Part shown: positions 26,893-36,874 of the stretch, one piece after another
Position numbering within the stretch: position 1 is the first letter of the stretch
Layout: every line of letters begins with the position of its first letter
Assembly: GCA_913049915.1 (NCBI GenBank)
Contig: CAJWZC010000004.1
Location: 1-64,000, forward strand
DNA: 64,000 nucleotides
Origin: an uncultured Colwellia sp.
GTDB lineage: Bacteria; Pseudomonadota; Gammaproteobacteria; Enterobacterales; Alteromonadaceae
Direction: 5' to 3'
Made by a program: the position numbers and the translations under genes
The notes under the pieces: model-generated
Seen by the model: only the letters and a program-made list of their open reading frames with translations
The model's database searches: none
Told to the model about the DNA's origin: nothing

Positions 26893-28473
26893 ATGAAGTT
26901 ACTTAGTTGTACCATATTTCCCATGATATTACTTTTGTCATCTATTGCATCAAGCTATGCAAGTAACATGGCTGAAAAAAATTTCAAGATTGAAAAAGCT
27001 GTTGCCCTCGCTATGAGTACTTTCCAAGTACCTGGTGTAGCAGTAGCTATTATCAAAGATAATAAAGTGTTAATGAGCAAAGGTTTCGGTGTGATTGAAC
27101 AGGGTAAATCAGCTAAGGTTACCGCTGATACCTTATTTGGTATTGCTTCAAACACTAAAGCGATGACCGCAGCGTTATTGGCCAACTTAGTAGATGAGGG
27201 TAAGCTAACTTGGCATACTAAGGTTACTGATATTATCCCTGAATTTCAGATGCCTGACGCCTATGTAACCCGCGAATTTACCATTACTGACTTATTAGCG
27301 CATAATTCAGGTTTAGGATTAGGTGCTGGTGACTTAATGATTTGGCCGCATACTAGCTTAACTAATGCCGATATTCTTAAGGGTTTAAAGTATTTACCTG
27401 AAGTATCGAGCTTTCGTAGTGAATTCGCCTACGATAATTTAATGTACATTATTGCTGGTGAAGTGATAACACGTGTTACTGGTCAGCCTTGGAGTGATGT
27501 TATCCAAGAACGTATCTTTACCCCGCTTCGTATGCACAATACCCGAGCAACCTTTTCCTTAATTGAGCCGCAGAATAAAAATGTAGCCAGAGCACATGTA
27601 CCACTTGATGGTGAACTCAATGTTGTAGGTGGTAACTTTTTAGAGAAGTTTTCATCAGCGGGTTCAGTTGCCTCAAGTGTTAGCGATATGAGCTTGTGGT
27701 TACAGGCTCAGTTAAATAAAGGCGCTTACGGCACTAAGATTGATGATAAGTCTCCTCGTCTATTTTCAGCTAAGCAAAGCCGTACCATGTGGAAGGCGCA
27801 AACATTATTATCAGTTTCAGATAAAGCGACTCAGCAAGATAAAACACATTTTTCTGCCTATGGTTTAGGCTGGTTTATGAAAGACTATCATGGGGTGAAG
27901 TTAATTCATCACAGTGGTGGTATTTTAGGTATGGTGTCAAAAGTGGTACTGGTACCAGAAGAGAATCTCGCTATGGTGATTTTAACAAATCAGCAGTCAG
28001 GGTATGCCTTCAATGCCATTTATCAGCAAATATTAAATGAGTATCTTGAATTACCAGAAAAAGATTGGATTGGCTATTATCACGCCAAACAGCAAAAAAG
28101 TGCCGCTAAAGAAGAAAAACGCTTAGCGAAAGCGGCTAATTCAGTTCATAAAAACTCAAGACATTCATTAACATTACGTGATTATGCCAATACGTATGTG
28201 GATAACTGGTATGGCGAAATTAAGGTTAGTTTTAAAAATAATAAATTATATATGCAGTTTAGTAATACCGAAGACTTAAAAGGTACTTTAGAGCATTATC
28301 AGCATAATACTTTTATTGTTCGTTGGCATGATAGAACGCTTGAGGCTGATGCGTTTGTTAACTTTAATTTAAATGAAGACGGTGGTATTAACTACGTCAC
28401 CATGAAAGCAGTATCAAAGACAACTGACTTTAGTTTTGATTTTCATGACTTAAAACTAAGACCCAAAAAATAA
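26893..28473 (+). CDS. Secreted serine hydrolase of the beta-lactamase/penicillin-binding (S12) family
   Basis: The 526-residue precursor has a signal peptide (cleavage near SYA-SNM, about residue 23). The class C beta-lactamase-like catalytic motifs are present: Ser86 and Lys89 in SNTK, the tyrosine motif YDN (FAYDNLMYI) and HSGG in place of KTG. About 120 C-terminal residues form an extra beta domain like DUF3471 (YVDNWYGEIKVSFKNNKLYM). Family members are D-amino-acid peptidases, esterases or peptidoglycan-active enzymes more often than true beta-lactamases, so no resistance role is claimed. An aaggaag ribosome-binding site precedes the ATG, and a terminator follows. Confidence 0.87.
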   Translation: MKLLSCTIFPMILLLSSIASSYASNMAEKNFKIEKAVALAMSTFQVPGVAVAIIKDNKVLMSKGFGVIEQGKSAKVTADTLFGIASNTKAMTAALLANLVDEGKLTWHTKVTDIIPEFQMPDAYVTREFTITDLLAHNSGLGLGAGDLMIWPHTSLTNADILKGLKYLPEVSSFRSEFAYDNLMYIIAGEVITRVTGQPWSDVIQERIFTPLRMHNTRATFSLIEPQNKNVARAHVPLDGELNVVGGNFLEKFSSAGSVASSVSDMSLWLQAQLNKGAYGTKIDDKSPRLFSAKQSRTMWKAQTLLSVSDKATQQDKTHFSAYGLGWFMKDYHGVKLIHHSGGILGMVSKVVLVPEENLAMVILTNQQSGYAFNAIYQQILNEYLELPEKDWIGYYHAKQQKSAAKEEKRLAKAANSVHKNSRHSLTLRDYANTYVDNWYGEIKVSFKNNKLYMQFSNTEDLKGTLEHYQHNTFIVRWHDRTLEADAFVNFNLNEDGGINYVTMKAVSKTTDFSFDFHDLKLRPKK

Positions 28474-28527
28474 GCACTAAATATTAATCAGCTAGTTTTA
28501 TTTTATTTTGGTAAAAGTAGATTTTAT

Positions 28528-28556
28528 AAAGGAGTACTGAGAAGCACTCCTTTTTT
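28528..28556 (+). terminator. Intrinsic terminator after the serine-hydrolase gene
   Basis: AAAGGAGT and ACTCCTTT form an 8-bp stem around a 10-base loop, followed by more T residues. It also separates the gene from convergent ogt. Confidence 0.85.
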
Positions 28557-28594
28557 GTTTTTAGCGCAGTGAACCTTGATTGAAATAGTAGTGA

Positions 28595-29158
28595 TTAGCG
28601 TAGAAACTGTGTTTTACTTTGGCGTTTATGAAGTACATTATTAATATCTAATTGGTCATTTTTATCAGATATTTTGACCTTTACTCCTTCATGATTTAAT
28701 AACCATAATTTACGTTCAATGCCTCCCGCATAACCCGTTAATGAGCCATTACTACCAATAACTCGATGACAAGGGACAATGAGTGTAATCGGATTTCTAC
28801 CATTAGCACCACCAACTGCTTGAGCTGATTTTGGTTTATTGATCATTTTTGCTATTTCACCATAGGATTTTACCGCACCAAAAGGAATTTGACCTAAACA
28901 GTGCCACACGCTCTGTTGAAATGGCGTGCCTTGTGGATTTAATGGTACGGTAAAAACCGTACGTTGCCCGGTAAAGTATTCTATTAATTGCTGTTTACAT
29001 TGTGCGGTAATGTTATTAACTGTACCTTGGGTTTGTTGCTCAGTAGACACTTTATTATCACAAGCCTTATCACCACAAAAGATGGCTTGGCAAATACCTT
29101 GCTCGGTTGCCATAAATTCAAATAAACCCAAGGGTGTATCTAGGTAATCAATAAACAT
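28595..29158 (-). CDS. ogt: Methylated-DNA--protein-cysteine methyltransferase
   Basis: The 187-residue enzyme removes O6-alkyl groups from guanine by transfer to its own cysteine. The active-site motif PCHRVIGSNG is present, followed by LTGYAGGIERKLWLLNHEG. Upstream is the helix-turn-helix DNA-contact region (FQQSVWHCLGQIPFGAVKSY). There is no Ada regulatory domain, so it is the constitutive Ogt type. I chose the ATG at 29158 because a GGAG site precedes it by 8 bases; an in-frame TTG 15 bases upstream overlaps that site. rsmD lies upstream in the same direction. Confidence 0.93.
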   Translation of the reverse strand: MFIDYLDTPLGLFEFMATEQGICQAIFCGDKACDNKVSTEQQTQGTVNNITAQCKQQLIEYFTGQRTVFTVPLNPQGTPFQQSVWHCLGQIPFGAVKSYGEIAKMINKPKSAQAVGGANGRNPITLIVPCHRVIGSNGSLTGYAGGIERKLWLLNHEGVKVKISDKNDQLDINNVLHKRQSKTQFLR

Positions 29159-29210
29159 CGTCGTTGTCTCCAAGACTAGAGTGTCACTAAGGGTATTACT
29201 AAAGTTAATA

Positions 29211-29849
29211 CTAAGGTTGATATTGATAAAGTTGATAGATAACTTGACCAGCTAACTTTTCTTTAAGTAATTGCCAGTTTTCTGGTATAACTTGTTGGCT
29301 TTCTGCCTCCATTTCAACATAAATGAGTGCATCTTCGGCTAAACCACAGTGATTTAATAATTGTGTGGCTTGTTCTACTAATTGCTGTCTAAAAGGCGGG
29401 TCTAGAAAAACTAAATCAAACGGCTTATTATCACTTGAGGCAGAACTTGGCTTAAGGAAACCTTCGTTAAGAAAAATAAGCACGTCACTATGAATAACAG
29501 TAAGGTTATCAGCCTTGAGTAATGCTTTATTCTCGAGAAGTTGTTTTGCTGCGGATCTATTTAATTCTACTAAGGTTACTTGAGCGGCACCACGTGACAA
29601 GGCTTCAAAACCTAAACTACCAGAGCCAGCAAAGCAGTCTAAACAGTTAGCTTGGCTAATATAGGGCATAAGCCAGTTAAAGACCGTTTCCTTCACCCTA
29701 TCAGTGGTTGGGCGTAATCCTTCAGCCATTAATACTGGTAATTTTCTTCCTTTATATTTGCCAGCAATAATACGTATTTTACCAGCAGATTTACCCTGAC
29801 CTCTTCTGGAAAGGAGTTTTTTACTTAGTTGTTTTTTTGCTTGATTCAT
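29211..29849 (-). CDS. rsmD: 16S rRNA (guanine966-N2)-methyltransferase
   Basis: The 212-residue enzyme methylates G966 of 16S rRNA using S-adenosylmethionine. The N-terminal RNA-binding opening (GKIRIIAGKYKGRKLPV, EGLRPTTDRVKETVFNWL) is diagnostic. The SAM-binding motif LDCFAGSGSLGFEALSRGA and the catalytic DPPF (VFLDPPF) follow. It lies divergent from ftsY, the neighbourhood seen in E. coli and many relatives. Confidence 0.95.
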   Translation of the reverse strand: MNQAKKQLSKKLLSRRGQGKSAGKIRIIAGKYKGRKLPVLMAEGLRPTTDRVKETVFNWLMPYISQANCLDCFAGSGSLGFEALSRGAAQVTLVELNRSAAKQLLENKALLKADNLTVIHSDVLIFLNEGFLKPSSASSDNKPFDLVFLDPPFRQQLVEQATQLLNHCGLAEDALIYVEMEAESQQVIPENWQLLKEKLAGQVIYQLYQYQP

Positions 29850-29987
29850 ATCACTGACAATTTTTCTATTAAGTGCTAATATAGTGCCAATTTTATCCTT
29901 GTTTACTGTTTATACCAAGTAGATTAATTATTCCTCTTGGTATCACAGCAAACAAATTCAGTCTGTAATATATTTAGGTAGCTAAAA

Positions 29988-31454
29988 GTGTCGAACAAAA
30001 AAGGTATGTTGTCTTGGTTAGGCTTTGGCAAAAAAGAAAAGCAACCAAGTACTGAAGAAAGTAACAATGAAATTGAAGCCGCTGTTGAAGCAGAAGAGGC
30101 AACTGTAGTAGAAGAAGCAGTTGAACTCCTAGCTGAGTCAGTCGAGCAATTGGTTGAACTAACTGTTGAGCCAGAAGCTTCCGTTGCTGCTGTTTCGAGT
30201 TCTGTTAATGTTACTGATGGTGTCAGTGGTCTCGATAGAATTATCGAAGAGCTAAGTGTCGATACTACAGAGCCAGTAGTAGAGCTAATAACAGAGCCTA
30301 TTATTGAAGGAATTGTGCCGCTTGCTAAAACTAATATAGTGAGTGAACTGGCTATTGAAGAGCTACCAGAGGCTAAATTATTAGCCGAAATGGAAGCTAC
30401 AGAGCAAGTTAAAAATGTTGATGATGTTATCGTTGCGGACGAGAAAGCGCTAGAGGTTGTAGTGCAGCCGCTAGTTGACAGTTCGACAGAGCCAGCACTA
30501 AAAGTTGAAGAGACTGAAAAGGTTAAAGCAGAGATTAAGCTTGGTTTCTTTGCTCGCTTAAAGCAGGGCTTAAGTCAAACTAGGCAAAACTTAGGTGATG
30601 GTTTAGTTGATTTGTTCCGTGGTAAACAAATTGATGATGATTTGTTTGAAGAGTTAGAAACTCATTTGCTATTGGCAGATGTTGGTGTTGAAACCACCAT
30701 GAAAATTATTGATTCACTTACGCAAAGTGCTAGTCGAAAGCAGTTAAAAGATGCTTCGGCCTTATATGACTTGCTTAAAATAGAATTAAAGAAAATTATT
30801 GCTGATGTTAGCCAGCCATTAGTTATTCCTGAAGGTGAAGGGCCTTTTGTTATGCTTATGGTTGGTGTTAATGGTGTTGGTAAAACCACCACCATTGGAA
30901 AGCTAGCAAAGCAATTCCAAGCACAGGGTAAATCAGTAATACTTGCAGCGGGTGATACGTTTAGAGCAGCAGCGGTTGAACAATTACAAGTGTGGGGTGA
31001 TCGTAATGGTATCCCTGTTATCGCTCAGCATACTGGTGCAGATAGTGCCTCGGTTATTTTTGATGCTATTAGTGCTGCAAAAGCACGTAAAGTTGATGTC
31101 ATCATTGCCGATACTGCTGGCCGTTTACAAAATAAAGCGCATTTGATGGAAGAATTGAAGAAAGTCGTGCGTGTAATGAAAAAATTAGACGTTAATGCAC
31201 CTCATGAAGTGATGTTAACCCTTGATGCTGGCACAGGTCAAAATGCCTTAAGTCAAACCAAGCTGTTTGACCAAGCTGTAGGTCTAACGGGCTTAACCAT
31301 TACCAAGCTTGATGGTACCGCCAAAGGTGGTGTTATTTTTGCTGTTGCAGATAAGCACAGTATTCCTATTCGATATTTAGGTGTTGGTGAAGGTATCGAT
31401 GATTTAAGGCCTTTTGATAGTGATGATTTTATTGAAGCTCTTTTCAGCAAATAA
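29988..31454 (+). CDS. ftsY: Signal recognition particle receptor FtsY
   Basis: The 488-residue GTPase docks ribosome-SRP complexes at the inner membrane. An acidic Glu/Val-rich A domain of about 180 residues is followed by the NG domain. That domain has the P loop GVNGVGKTTTIGKLA, the insertion-box DTFRAAAVEQL, DTAGRLQNKAHLMEEL and TKLDGTAKGG. The basic, aromatic N-terminus (MLSWLGFGKKEK) is a membrane-targeting element. Translation starts at GTG 29988. ftsE follows after 65 bases, the standard ftsYEX arrangement. Confidence 0.97.
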   Translation: MSNKKGMLSWLGFGKKEKQPSTEESNNEIEAAVEAEEATVVEEAVELLAESVEQLVELTVEPEASVAAVSSSVNVTDGVSGLDRIIEELSVDTTEPVVELITEPIIEGIVPLAKTNIVSELAIEELPEAKLLAEMEATEQVKNVDDVIVADEKALEVVVQPLVDSSTEPALKVEETEKVKAEIKLGFFARLKQGLSQTRQNLGDGLVDLFRGKQIDDDLFEELETHLLLADVGVETTMKIIDSLTQSASRKQLKDASALYDLLKIELKKIIADVSQPLVIPEGEGPFVMLMVGVNGVGKTTTIGKLAKQFQAQGKSVILAAGDTFRAAAVEQLQVWGDRNGIPVIAQHTGADSASVIFDAISAAKARKVDVIIADTAGRLQNKAHLMEELKKVVRVMKKLDVNAPHEVMLTLDAGTGQNALSQTKLFDQAVGLTGLTITKLDGTAKGGVIFAVADKHSIPIRYLGVGEGIDDLRPFDSDDFIEALFSK

Positions 31455-31519
31455 ATATGAGAAAAGCCAAGTAATTGTGCTAAGTTAGCCAACTTACTCG
31501 TGTAATAAATAAAAATAAT

Positions 31520-32227
31520 ATGATTAATTTCAATAAGGTAAATAAAACCTATCCAGGCGGTTTTCTGGCATTAAAACAAGTAAGTTTTAGTCTAGAAAGT
31601 GGTGAAATGGCGTTTTTAACAGGCCATTCAGGTGCTGGTAAAAGTACCTTGTTAAAATTAATCTCGTTAATGGAAAAACCCAGTTCGGGTAGTATTCAAG
31701 TAAATCATACTGAACTATCCGACATTCAGTACAAACAAGTTCCCTATGTCCGCCGTGGTATCGGTATGATTTTTCAAAGTCATAACTTACTTAAAGACCG
31801 TACTGTTTTTGATAATGTCGCCTTACCTTTAATTATCGAAGGTGTTAGCCACAAAGAAATCAAAAAACGCGTGGCAACCGCGTTAGACAAAGTACATTTA
31901 ACGGCTAAACTAAAGTGTTACCCGCATATGTTATCGGGTGGTGAGCAACAGCGTGTAGGTATAGCGCGCGCTATTGTTAATAAACCACCAATTCTGCTTG
32001 CTGATGAACCAACCGGAAACCTAGACCCAAAATTATCTTTAGATATCATTCGTTTATTTGAAGAGTTCAATGCTGCCGGTGTAACCGTATTAATTGCTAC
32101 TCATGACTTAGGGTTAATTGCACGGATGAAATATCGTACCTTGACTCTTAAAGAGGGTACTATGATTAATGATGGCATTGTTGACAGTCTACAAGCACAA
32201 GGGGCGACTGATGAGCAATATTCATAG
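31520..32227 (+). CDS. ftsE: Cell-division ABC ATPase FtsE
   Basis: The 235-residue ATPase partners FtsX to control peptidoglycan hydrolases at the septum. Walker A is GHSGAGKSTLLKL, the signature is LSGGEQQRVGIARAIV and Walker B is ILLADEPTGNLD. Typical FtsE residues at the start are seen (MINFNKVNKTYPGG). Its 3' end overlaps the ftsX start by 17 bases. Confidence 0.96.
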   Translation: MINFNKVNKTYPGGFLALKQVSFSLESGEMAFLTGHSGAGKSTLLKLISLMEKPSSGSIQVNHTELSDIQYKQVPYVRRGIGMIFQSHNLLKDRTVFDNVALPLIIEGVSHKEIKKRVATALDKVHLTAKLKCYPHMLSGGEQQRVGIARAIVNKPPILLADEPTGNLDPKLSLDIIRLFEEFNAAGVTVLIATHDLGLIARMKYRTLTLKEGTMINDGIVDSLQAQGATDEQYS

Positions 32228-33185
32228 TAGCGGTTTAAAAGCACGTTCAAGCTTATTAACCCGTATTTTGACTTTGCCTATTCGACATGTTCAGCAGGCT
32301 GTGGGTAGTTTAGGTAACTTATGGCGTACACCTTTTACCACCATAATGACAATTTTTGTATTAGGTATCAGTCTGGCATTACCGGCAACACTCCACCTTT
32401 TTGTTAAAAATGCTGAACAAGTTAGTGAGCAATGGGATAGCGCTTCGCAAATCACCTTATTTTTAAAGTTATCAACCACTGAAAAGAGTGCACAAAACTT
32501 AATCAAACGTATCAGTCTTTATAATGATGTTGCAGAAGTACGTTATATTTCAGCCAAGCAAGCATTAAAAGAATTTAAAATTTTATCTGGCTTTGGTCAA
32601 TCACTTGAGTATTTAGATAAAAATCCATTACCCGCAACACTACTGGTAACACCAACACAAAGAGCTAGCCAAGCCCAAGCGGCTAATGCTTTATTAGCAA
32701 AGCTGAGTAAAGAACGTGAAGTTGAACAAGGTAAACTTGATTTAGAGTGGTTAACTCGTTTAGAAGCGATGGCTAGATTAATTGAAAATATTGTCTTAGG
32801 AGTCGCTTTATTATTGTGTTTATCTGTAGTACTTATTGTTGGTAATACTATTCGATTAGCTATTTTAAATGAAAAAGATGCTATCGCTATTATGAAGTTG
32901 GTTGGCGCAACAGATAGCTTTATCCAGCGACCTTTTTTATATTCAGGAATTTGGTATGGTATTTTTGGTGGCATACTTTCCTGTATCGCGGTAACACTTC
33001 TTGCTTGGTATTTAGGTTATGCTATCAGTGATTTAAGTGAACTCTATCAAAGTAATTTTCAATTACAAGGCTTAGCAATGAGTGAAGCTTTACTGTTGAT
33101 TGGTTTTGCAATTGTACTTGCCCTCGTTGGTAGTTATATTTCAGTAAGTCAACATATTAGAGCGATTGAACCGAATGCGGACTGA
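32211..33185 (+). CDS. ftsX: Cell-division ABC permease FtsX
   Basis: The product of about 324 residues has four membrane segments: one after residue 40 (TTIMTIFVLGISLALPATL) and three in the C-terminal half (NIVLGVALLLCLSVVLIVG onwards). A periplasmic loop of roughly 130 residues lies between the first two, and it would bind the activator of a murein hydrolase. I chose the ATG at 32211 (MSNIHSSG), inside the end of ftsE. An upstream in-frame ATG at 32169 would lengthen the overlap without a ribosome-binding site. rpoH follows. Confidence 0.94.
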   Translation: MSNIHSSGLKARSSLLTRILTLPIRHVQQAVGSLGNLWRTPFTTIMTIFVLGISLALPATLHLFVKNAEQVSEQWDSASQITLFLKLSTTEKSAQNLIKRISLYNDVAEVRYISAKQALKEFKILSGFGQSLEYLDKNPLPATLLVTPTQRASQAQAANALLAKLSKEREVEQGKLDLEWLTRLEAMARLIENIVLGVALLLCLSVVLIVGNTIRLAILNEKDAIAIMKLVGATDSFIQRPFLYSGIWYGIFGGILSCIAVTLLAWYLGYAISDLSELYQSNFQLQGLAMSEALLLIGFAIVLALVGSYISVSQHIRAIEPNAD

Positions 33186-33430
33186 TTTATAGCTGTTTTA
33201 GCATGAAGTTGAATAAGTATAACTATTCTTAATTCTTAATAATTTCCTATGCTTACAAATCGTCACATTTAATTCCTATAAAAATTGAAAGATCGCCTTG
33301 TTAACCCTTGTCTATTAGGCTAATGTTCATGTCGCTGCTATCGCCAAAATTATTGATGTATGTTATTATCGCGGCTGAATTGAAGAATAAATCAAAGATC
33401 GATTTACAGAAAAGAATGGAGAGAGTTTTT

Positions 33431-34288
33431 ATGAGTCAAGCAATGCAACTTACCCTTCCACAAAGTGGTAGTATCGAAGCATACCAGCGATCCGCGTACA
33501 GCATCCCTATGCTAACCGCAGAGAAAGAGCATGATCTTGCTACTCGTCTCTATAACGACAATGATTTATCAGCGGCACAAGAATTAATTATGTCGCATTT
33601 ACGTTTTGTTATTCATGTTGCTAAAGGTTATTCAGGTTATGGCTTACCCCATGCTGATTTAGTGCAAGAAGGCAACGTGGGCTTAATGAAGGCTGTTAAA
33701 CGTTTTAACCCAGAAGTAGGCGTGCGCTTAGTTTCTTTTGCTGTGCATTGGATCAAAGCTGAAATTCATGAATATGTGCTTAAAAACTGGCGTATTGTTA
33801 AAGTGGCTACAACAAAGGCGCAGCGTAAATTATTTTTCAACTTACGTAAAAATAAGAAACGTTTAGGTTGGTTTAGTACTGAAGAAGTCAATACGGTAGC
33901 TGAAAACCTTGGTGTAACAACTAAAGATGTTATGGAAATGGAATCTCGCATGAGTAGCTATGACCAAGCATTTGAGTTATCTAAAGACGATGATGATAAT
34001 CTTGGTGCAAGTAATTTTTCACCAGCGCAATACCTTCAAGACAAGCAATCAGATTTAGCGGTTGAAGTTGAAAATGATAATTGGGACAACCATGCTAATA
34101 AACGTTTATCAACAGCATTAGTTACCCTTGATGAACGTAGCCAAGATATTATTAAAACACGCTGGTTAACGGAAGATAAAACGACTTTACAAGAGTTAGC
34201 TAACAAATACGAGATATCAGCCGAACGTGTAAGGCAATTAGAAAAAAATGCCCTATCTAAATTAAAAAATACTATGGTATTTGATTAG
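33431..34288 (+). CDS. rpoH: RNA polymerase heat-shock sigma factor (sigma-32)
   Basis: The 285-residue protein directs RNA polymerase to heat-shock promoters. Region 2 is clear ([40 protein letters not shown]), and the RpoH box [10 protein letters not shown], specific to sigma-32, follows. Region 4 ends with [19 protein letters not shown] chose ATG 33431, preceded by GGAGAG, which gives the usual length; an in-frame ATG at 33308 would add 41 residues absent from the family. A terminator follows. The position after ftsYEX is conserved. Confidence 0.96.
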   Translation: MSQAMQLTLPQSGSIEAYQRSAYSIPMLTAEKEHDLATRLYNDNDLSAAQELIMSHLRFVIHVAKGYSGYGLPHADLVQEGNVGLMKAVKRFNPEVGVRLVSFAVHWIKAEIHEYVLKNWRIVKVATTKAQRKLFFNLRKNKKRLGWFSTEEVNTVAENLGVTTKDVMEMESRMSSYDQAFELSKDDDDNLGASNFSPAQYLQDKQSDLAVEVENDNWDNHANKRLSTALVTLDERSQDIIKTRWLTEDKTTLQELANKYEISAERVRQLEKNALSKLKNTMVFD

Positions 34289-34314
34289 CGTTTAGTAATA
34301 ACTTTTATTTGAAT

Positions 34315-34340
34315 AAACCGACGTAATGTCGGTTTTTTTA
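34315..34340 (+). terminator. Intrinsic terminator after rpoH
   Basis: AAACCGAC and GTCGGTTT form an 8-bp stem with loop GTAAT, followed by a T tract. Confidence 0.92.
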
Positions 34341-34587
34341 TGTCTACAATACTGTCTTTTATGTTGTTAAATACTTACTGATGCTGACTGCGTTCAGTAA
34401 GTAAGCTAAATAATAACTACTTGGTTCACGTATGTTTACATTTGTTATCTTTAAAGGTACCACTTCGATATAGCTTTAACTAAGTCACAATACTTGAAAA
34501 CGAACATCTGTACATAAATTAAGTAGTATTATTGTGAATTGATAAACATTAGTTTCCGATAAACTCACGATAAAAAGCTAGAAGTAA

Positions 34588-35103
34588 TGAGCCTAAGAAT
34601 AGCCAAAAAGAATATATTGAACCGTACGGTGATGTTTGCCCTTACCGCCACATCACTCAACTCAGAACAATAGATATTAGCAATGCCGCCTGCTGTATCA
34701 GGCTTAAGTTTAGGAGCAACATCTAATAATGACTCGATGGCTATGTAACAGGTAACTTAGTGATATGGGGACGCAGCGTACTTTAGTATTATTAAATAGT
34801 CATGGCATGGTGGCTTCGGTTACAGGCGCTGACTCTTTGGTAGATTTAAACACTATTCCTGTTGTAATGATTCAAACGATTGAAATCTTAAAAGATGGCG
34901 CTTCAGCTATTTATGGCTCAGATGCTATCGCGGGTGTAGTAAACATCATCACTAAAAAAGATTTCAAAGGTATAGAAATAACTGCTGACGGTAGTATCAC
35001 TAATAAAGATAATAGCGAAAGTGGCTGTTTTAGTATTTCACATGGCAGTAAATTTGTAGTTGGCAATATACTAGTTTGTGTTCAATTTTCATACAATTTA
35101 TAA
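34588..35103 (+). pseudogene. Remnant of a TonB-dependent receptor (plug domain only)
   Basis: A start-like segment at 34588 (MSLRIAKKNILNRTV) soon meets stops. From about 34765 a continuous piece encodes a receptor plug domain: [32 protein letters not shown] and [19 protein letters not shown]. This is the pattern of Oar/CirA-type receptors. It stops at 35103 with no beta-barrel sequence after it, whereas a complete receptor would need more than 600 further residues. The gene is therefore doubly damaged: nonsense codons in the 5' part and loss of the whole barrel. Confidence 0.88.
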
Positions 35104-35381
35104 AAACTGTTTACAAGTATGCATTATTATTATTTAGGAGTTTTATTAAGTGCATGTAACTCAAAATAAAGACGGCTGCGTAGTCGCCTGTTTTGATAGT
35201 TTATTTTGACTGAGAAAGACCTACCCACAAAATAAATATTGTTTTAGCTCATCATTTCACAATTCATTTACTGCTTTTACTCGTTTCCCGGTATTATTTA
35301 GGTATATAATGTTGGTACTAAAATCATGAACTAATACATAAGTTAGGCATGTGAATATTAAATTGTAGGAGTGAAATTATT

Positions 35382-35639
35382 ATGGGTGGAATCGGAATTT
35401 GGCAACTAGTTATTGTAGCCGTTATTGTAGTGTTATTATTTGGTACAAAAAAATTACGTAACTTAGGTGGTGATTTAGGCTCGGCTATTAAAGGTTTTAA
35501 AAGTGCTATAGGTGACGAGAAAGAACAAAAAAATAGTGTAGAAAAAACGTCAGATACTTTAGCTCATAACTCAACGTCTTCGACTGAAGAAGTGAGCAAA
35601 GCTACTGAAAGTAAAGCTAAAGAAACTGACCAGGTCTAA
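35382..35639 (+). CDS. tatA: Sec-independent translocase subunit TatA
   Basis: The 85-residue protein has a single N-terminal membrane helix ([17 protein letters not shown]), the hinge [12 protein letters not shown] and an amphipathic helix ([10 protein letters not shown]), followed by a charged tail. TatA oligomers form the pore for folded twin-arginine substrates. A taggag ribosome-binding site precedes the ATG. tatB starts 3 bases after the stop. Confidence 0.96.
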   Translation: MGGIGIWQLVIVAVIVVLLFGTKKLRNLGGDLGSAIKGFKSAIGDEKEQKNSVEKTSDTLAHNSTSSTEEVSKATESKAKETDQV

Positions 35640-35642
35640 TTT

Positions 35643-36107
35643 ATGTTTGATGTTGGCTTTTGGGAATTAATCCTTATTGCAATTATGGGTTTAGTTATTT
35701 TAGGTCCTGAGCGATTACCAGTAGCAATCCGTTCGCTTCGTAGTTGGATATCTGGTGCCCGAAAATTTAGTGATACCGTTAAGTCTGAGCTCACAGAAGA
35801 ATTACGTATACATGAATTACATGCTAATTTAAAAAAAGCAGAAAAAAGTAATTTGCAAAACTTAAGCCCCGAAGTTGCGGAGTCGTTAAAATCTTTGCAA
35901 GAAGCTGCGGATTCTGTCACGGAACCCTTCAAAAAAGTGGACCGAGGACCGTTTGACTCAATGAACTCGTCTTCATTAGCTTCAGCTCCCCATATTATCG
36001 CTGAGTCGGAGCAAACCTCTGACGTTGATGTATCACAGATATTGGACGTGGTAACAGAAAAGTCAGTCAAACTCGTTAATCAAGAAAGCGATAAACCTCA
36101 ATCATGA
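35643..36107 (+). CDS. tatB: Sec-independent translocase subunit TatB
   Basis: The 154-residue protein opens [20 protein letters not shown] and [11 protein letters not shown], the signature of TatB, which binds Tat signal peptides with TatC. The C-terminal part is a long charged helix and a variable tail. Its stop overlaps the tatC start by 4 bases (ATGA), showing translational coupling. Confidence 0.95.
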   Translation: MFDVGFWELILIAIMGLVILGPERLPVAIRSLRSWISGARKFSDTVKSELTEELRIHELHANLKKAEKSNLQNLSPEVAESLKSLQEAADSVTEPFKKVDRGPFDSMNSSSLASAPHIIAESEQTSDVDVSQILDVVTEKSVKLVNQESDKPQS

Positions 36108-36874
36108 CTTATCCTCCAGTAAAAACGATAAGTCTTTTTGATCATCTTTTAGAGTTACGCGACCGGTTACTACGGTCTGTTATAGCGGTGATAATTGTAT
36201 TTTGTTGTTTAGTTTATTTTGCACAAGACATATATCAATATGTCGCACAGCCATTATTAGCGGTAATGCCTGAAGGGTCACAAATGATAGCGACAGATGT
36301 CGCTTCGCCTTTTTTTGCTCCTTTTAAATTAACCCTAGTTTTATCATTATTTATCGCTATGCCATTTGTGTTATATCAAATATGGTCATTTGTAGCACCA
36401 GGTTTATACAGCAGTGAAAAACGTTTGGTTGCCCCACTAATGTTTGGTTCTACCTTACTCTTTTATAGTGGTATTGCTTTTGCTTATTTTCTTGTCTTTC
36501 CAGTAGTCTTTGCCTTTTTTACCTCAGTAGCACCAGAAGGTGTAGTGATTGCAACAGATATCAGTAGTTATCTCGACTTTATCTTAAAACTATTTTTTGC
36601 CTTTGGAGCTGCTTTTGAAATTCCGATTGCGATTATTCTAATGTGTTGGACAGGTATGACGACACCTCATAGTTTAAGAGAAAAACGCGCTTATGTTGTA
36701 GTAGGTGCATTTGTTATCGGTATGTTGTTAACGCCACCAGACATAATTTCGCAAACTATGCTTGCTGTGCCAATGCTTATTTTATTTGAAATAGGTATTA
36801 TTATTGCTTCGTTTTATCATAAAGAAGATGAAAATCAATTAGTTGATGTAAAGGAAAATAAAAATGAAAAATAG
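36104..36874 (+). CDS. tatC: Sec-independent translocase subunit TatC
   Basis: The 256-residue inner-membrane protein has six membrane segments and the family hallmarks [16 protein letters not shown] near the N-terminus, FAPFKLT, and the later [15 protein letters not shown] and [15 protein letters not shown]. It is the receptor for twin-arginine signal peptides. The next gene overlaps its last 11 bases. Confidence 0.96.
   Translation: MTYPPVKTISLFDHLLELRDRLLRSVIAVIIVFCCLVYFAQDIYQYVAQPLLAVMPEGSQMIATDVASPFFAPFKLTLVLSLFIAMPFVLYQIWSFVAPGLYSSEKRLVAPLMFGSTLLFYSGIAFAYFLVFPVVFAFFTSVAPEGVVIATDISSYLDFILKLFFAFGAAFEIPIAIILMCWTGMTTPHSLREKRAYVVVGAFVIGMLLTPPDIISQTMLAVPMLILFEIGIIIASFYHKEDENQLVDVKENKNEK

Noticed and set aside
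26893-28473. Beta-lactamase as an antibiotic-resistance gene
   Set aside because: Although SxxK and YxN motifs exist, the third motif and the extra C-terminal domain are those of S12 peptidase/esterase-like proteins. Resistance is not supported.
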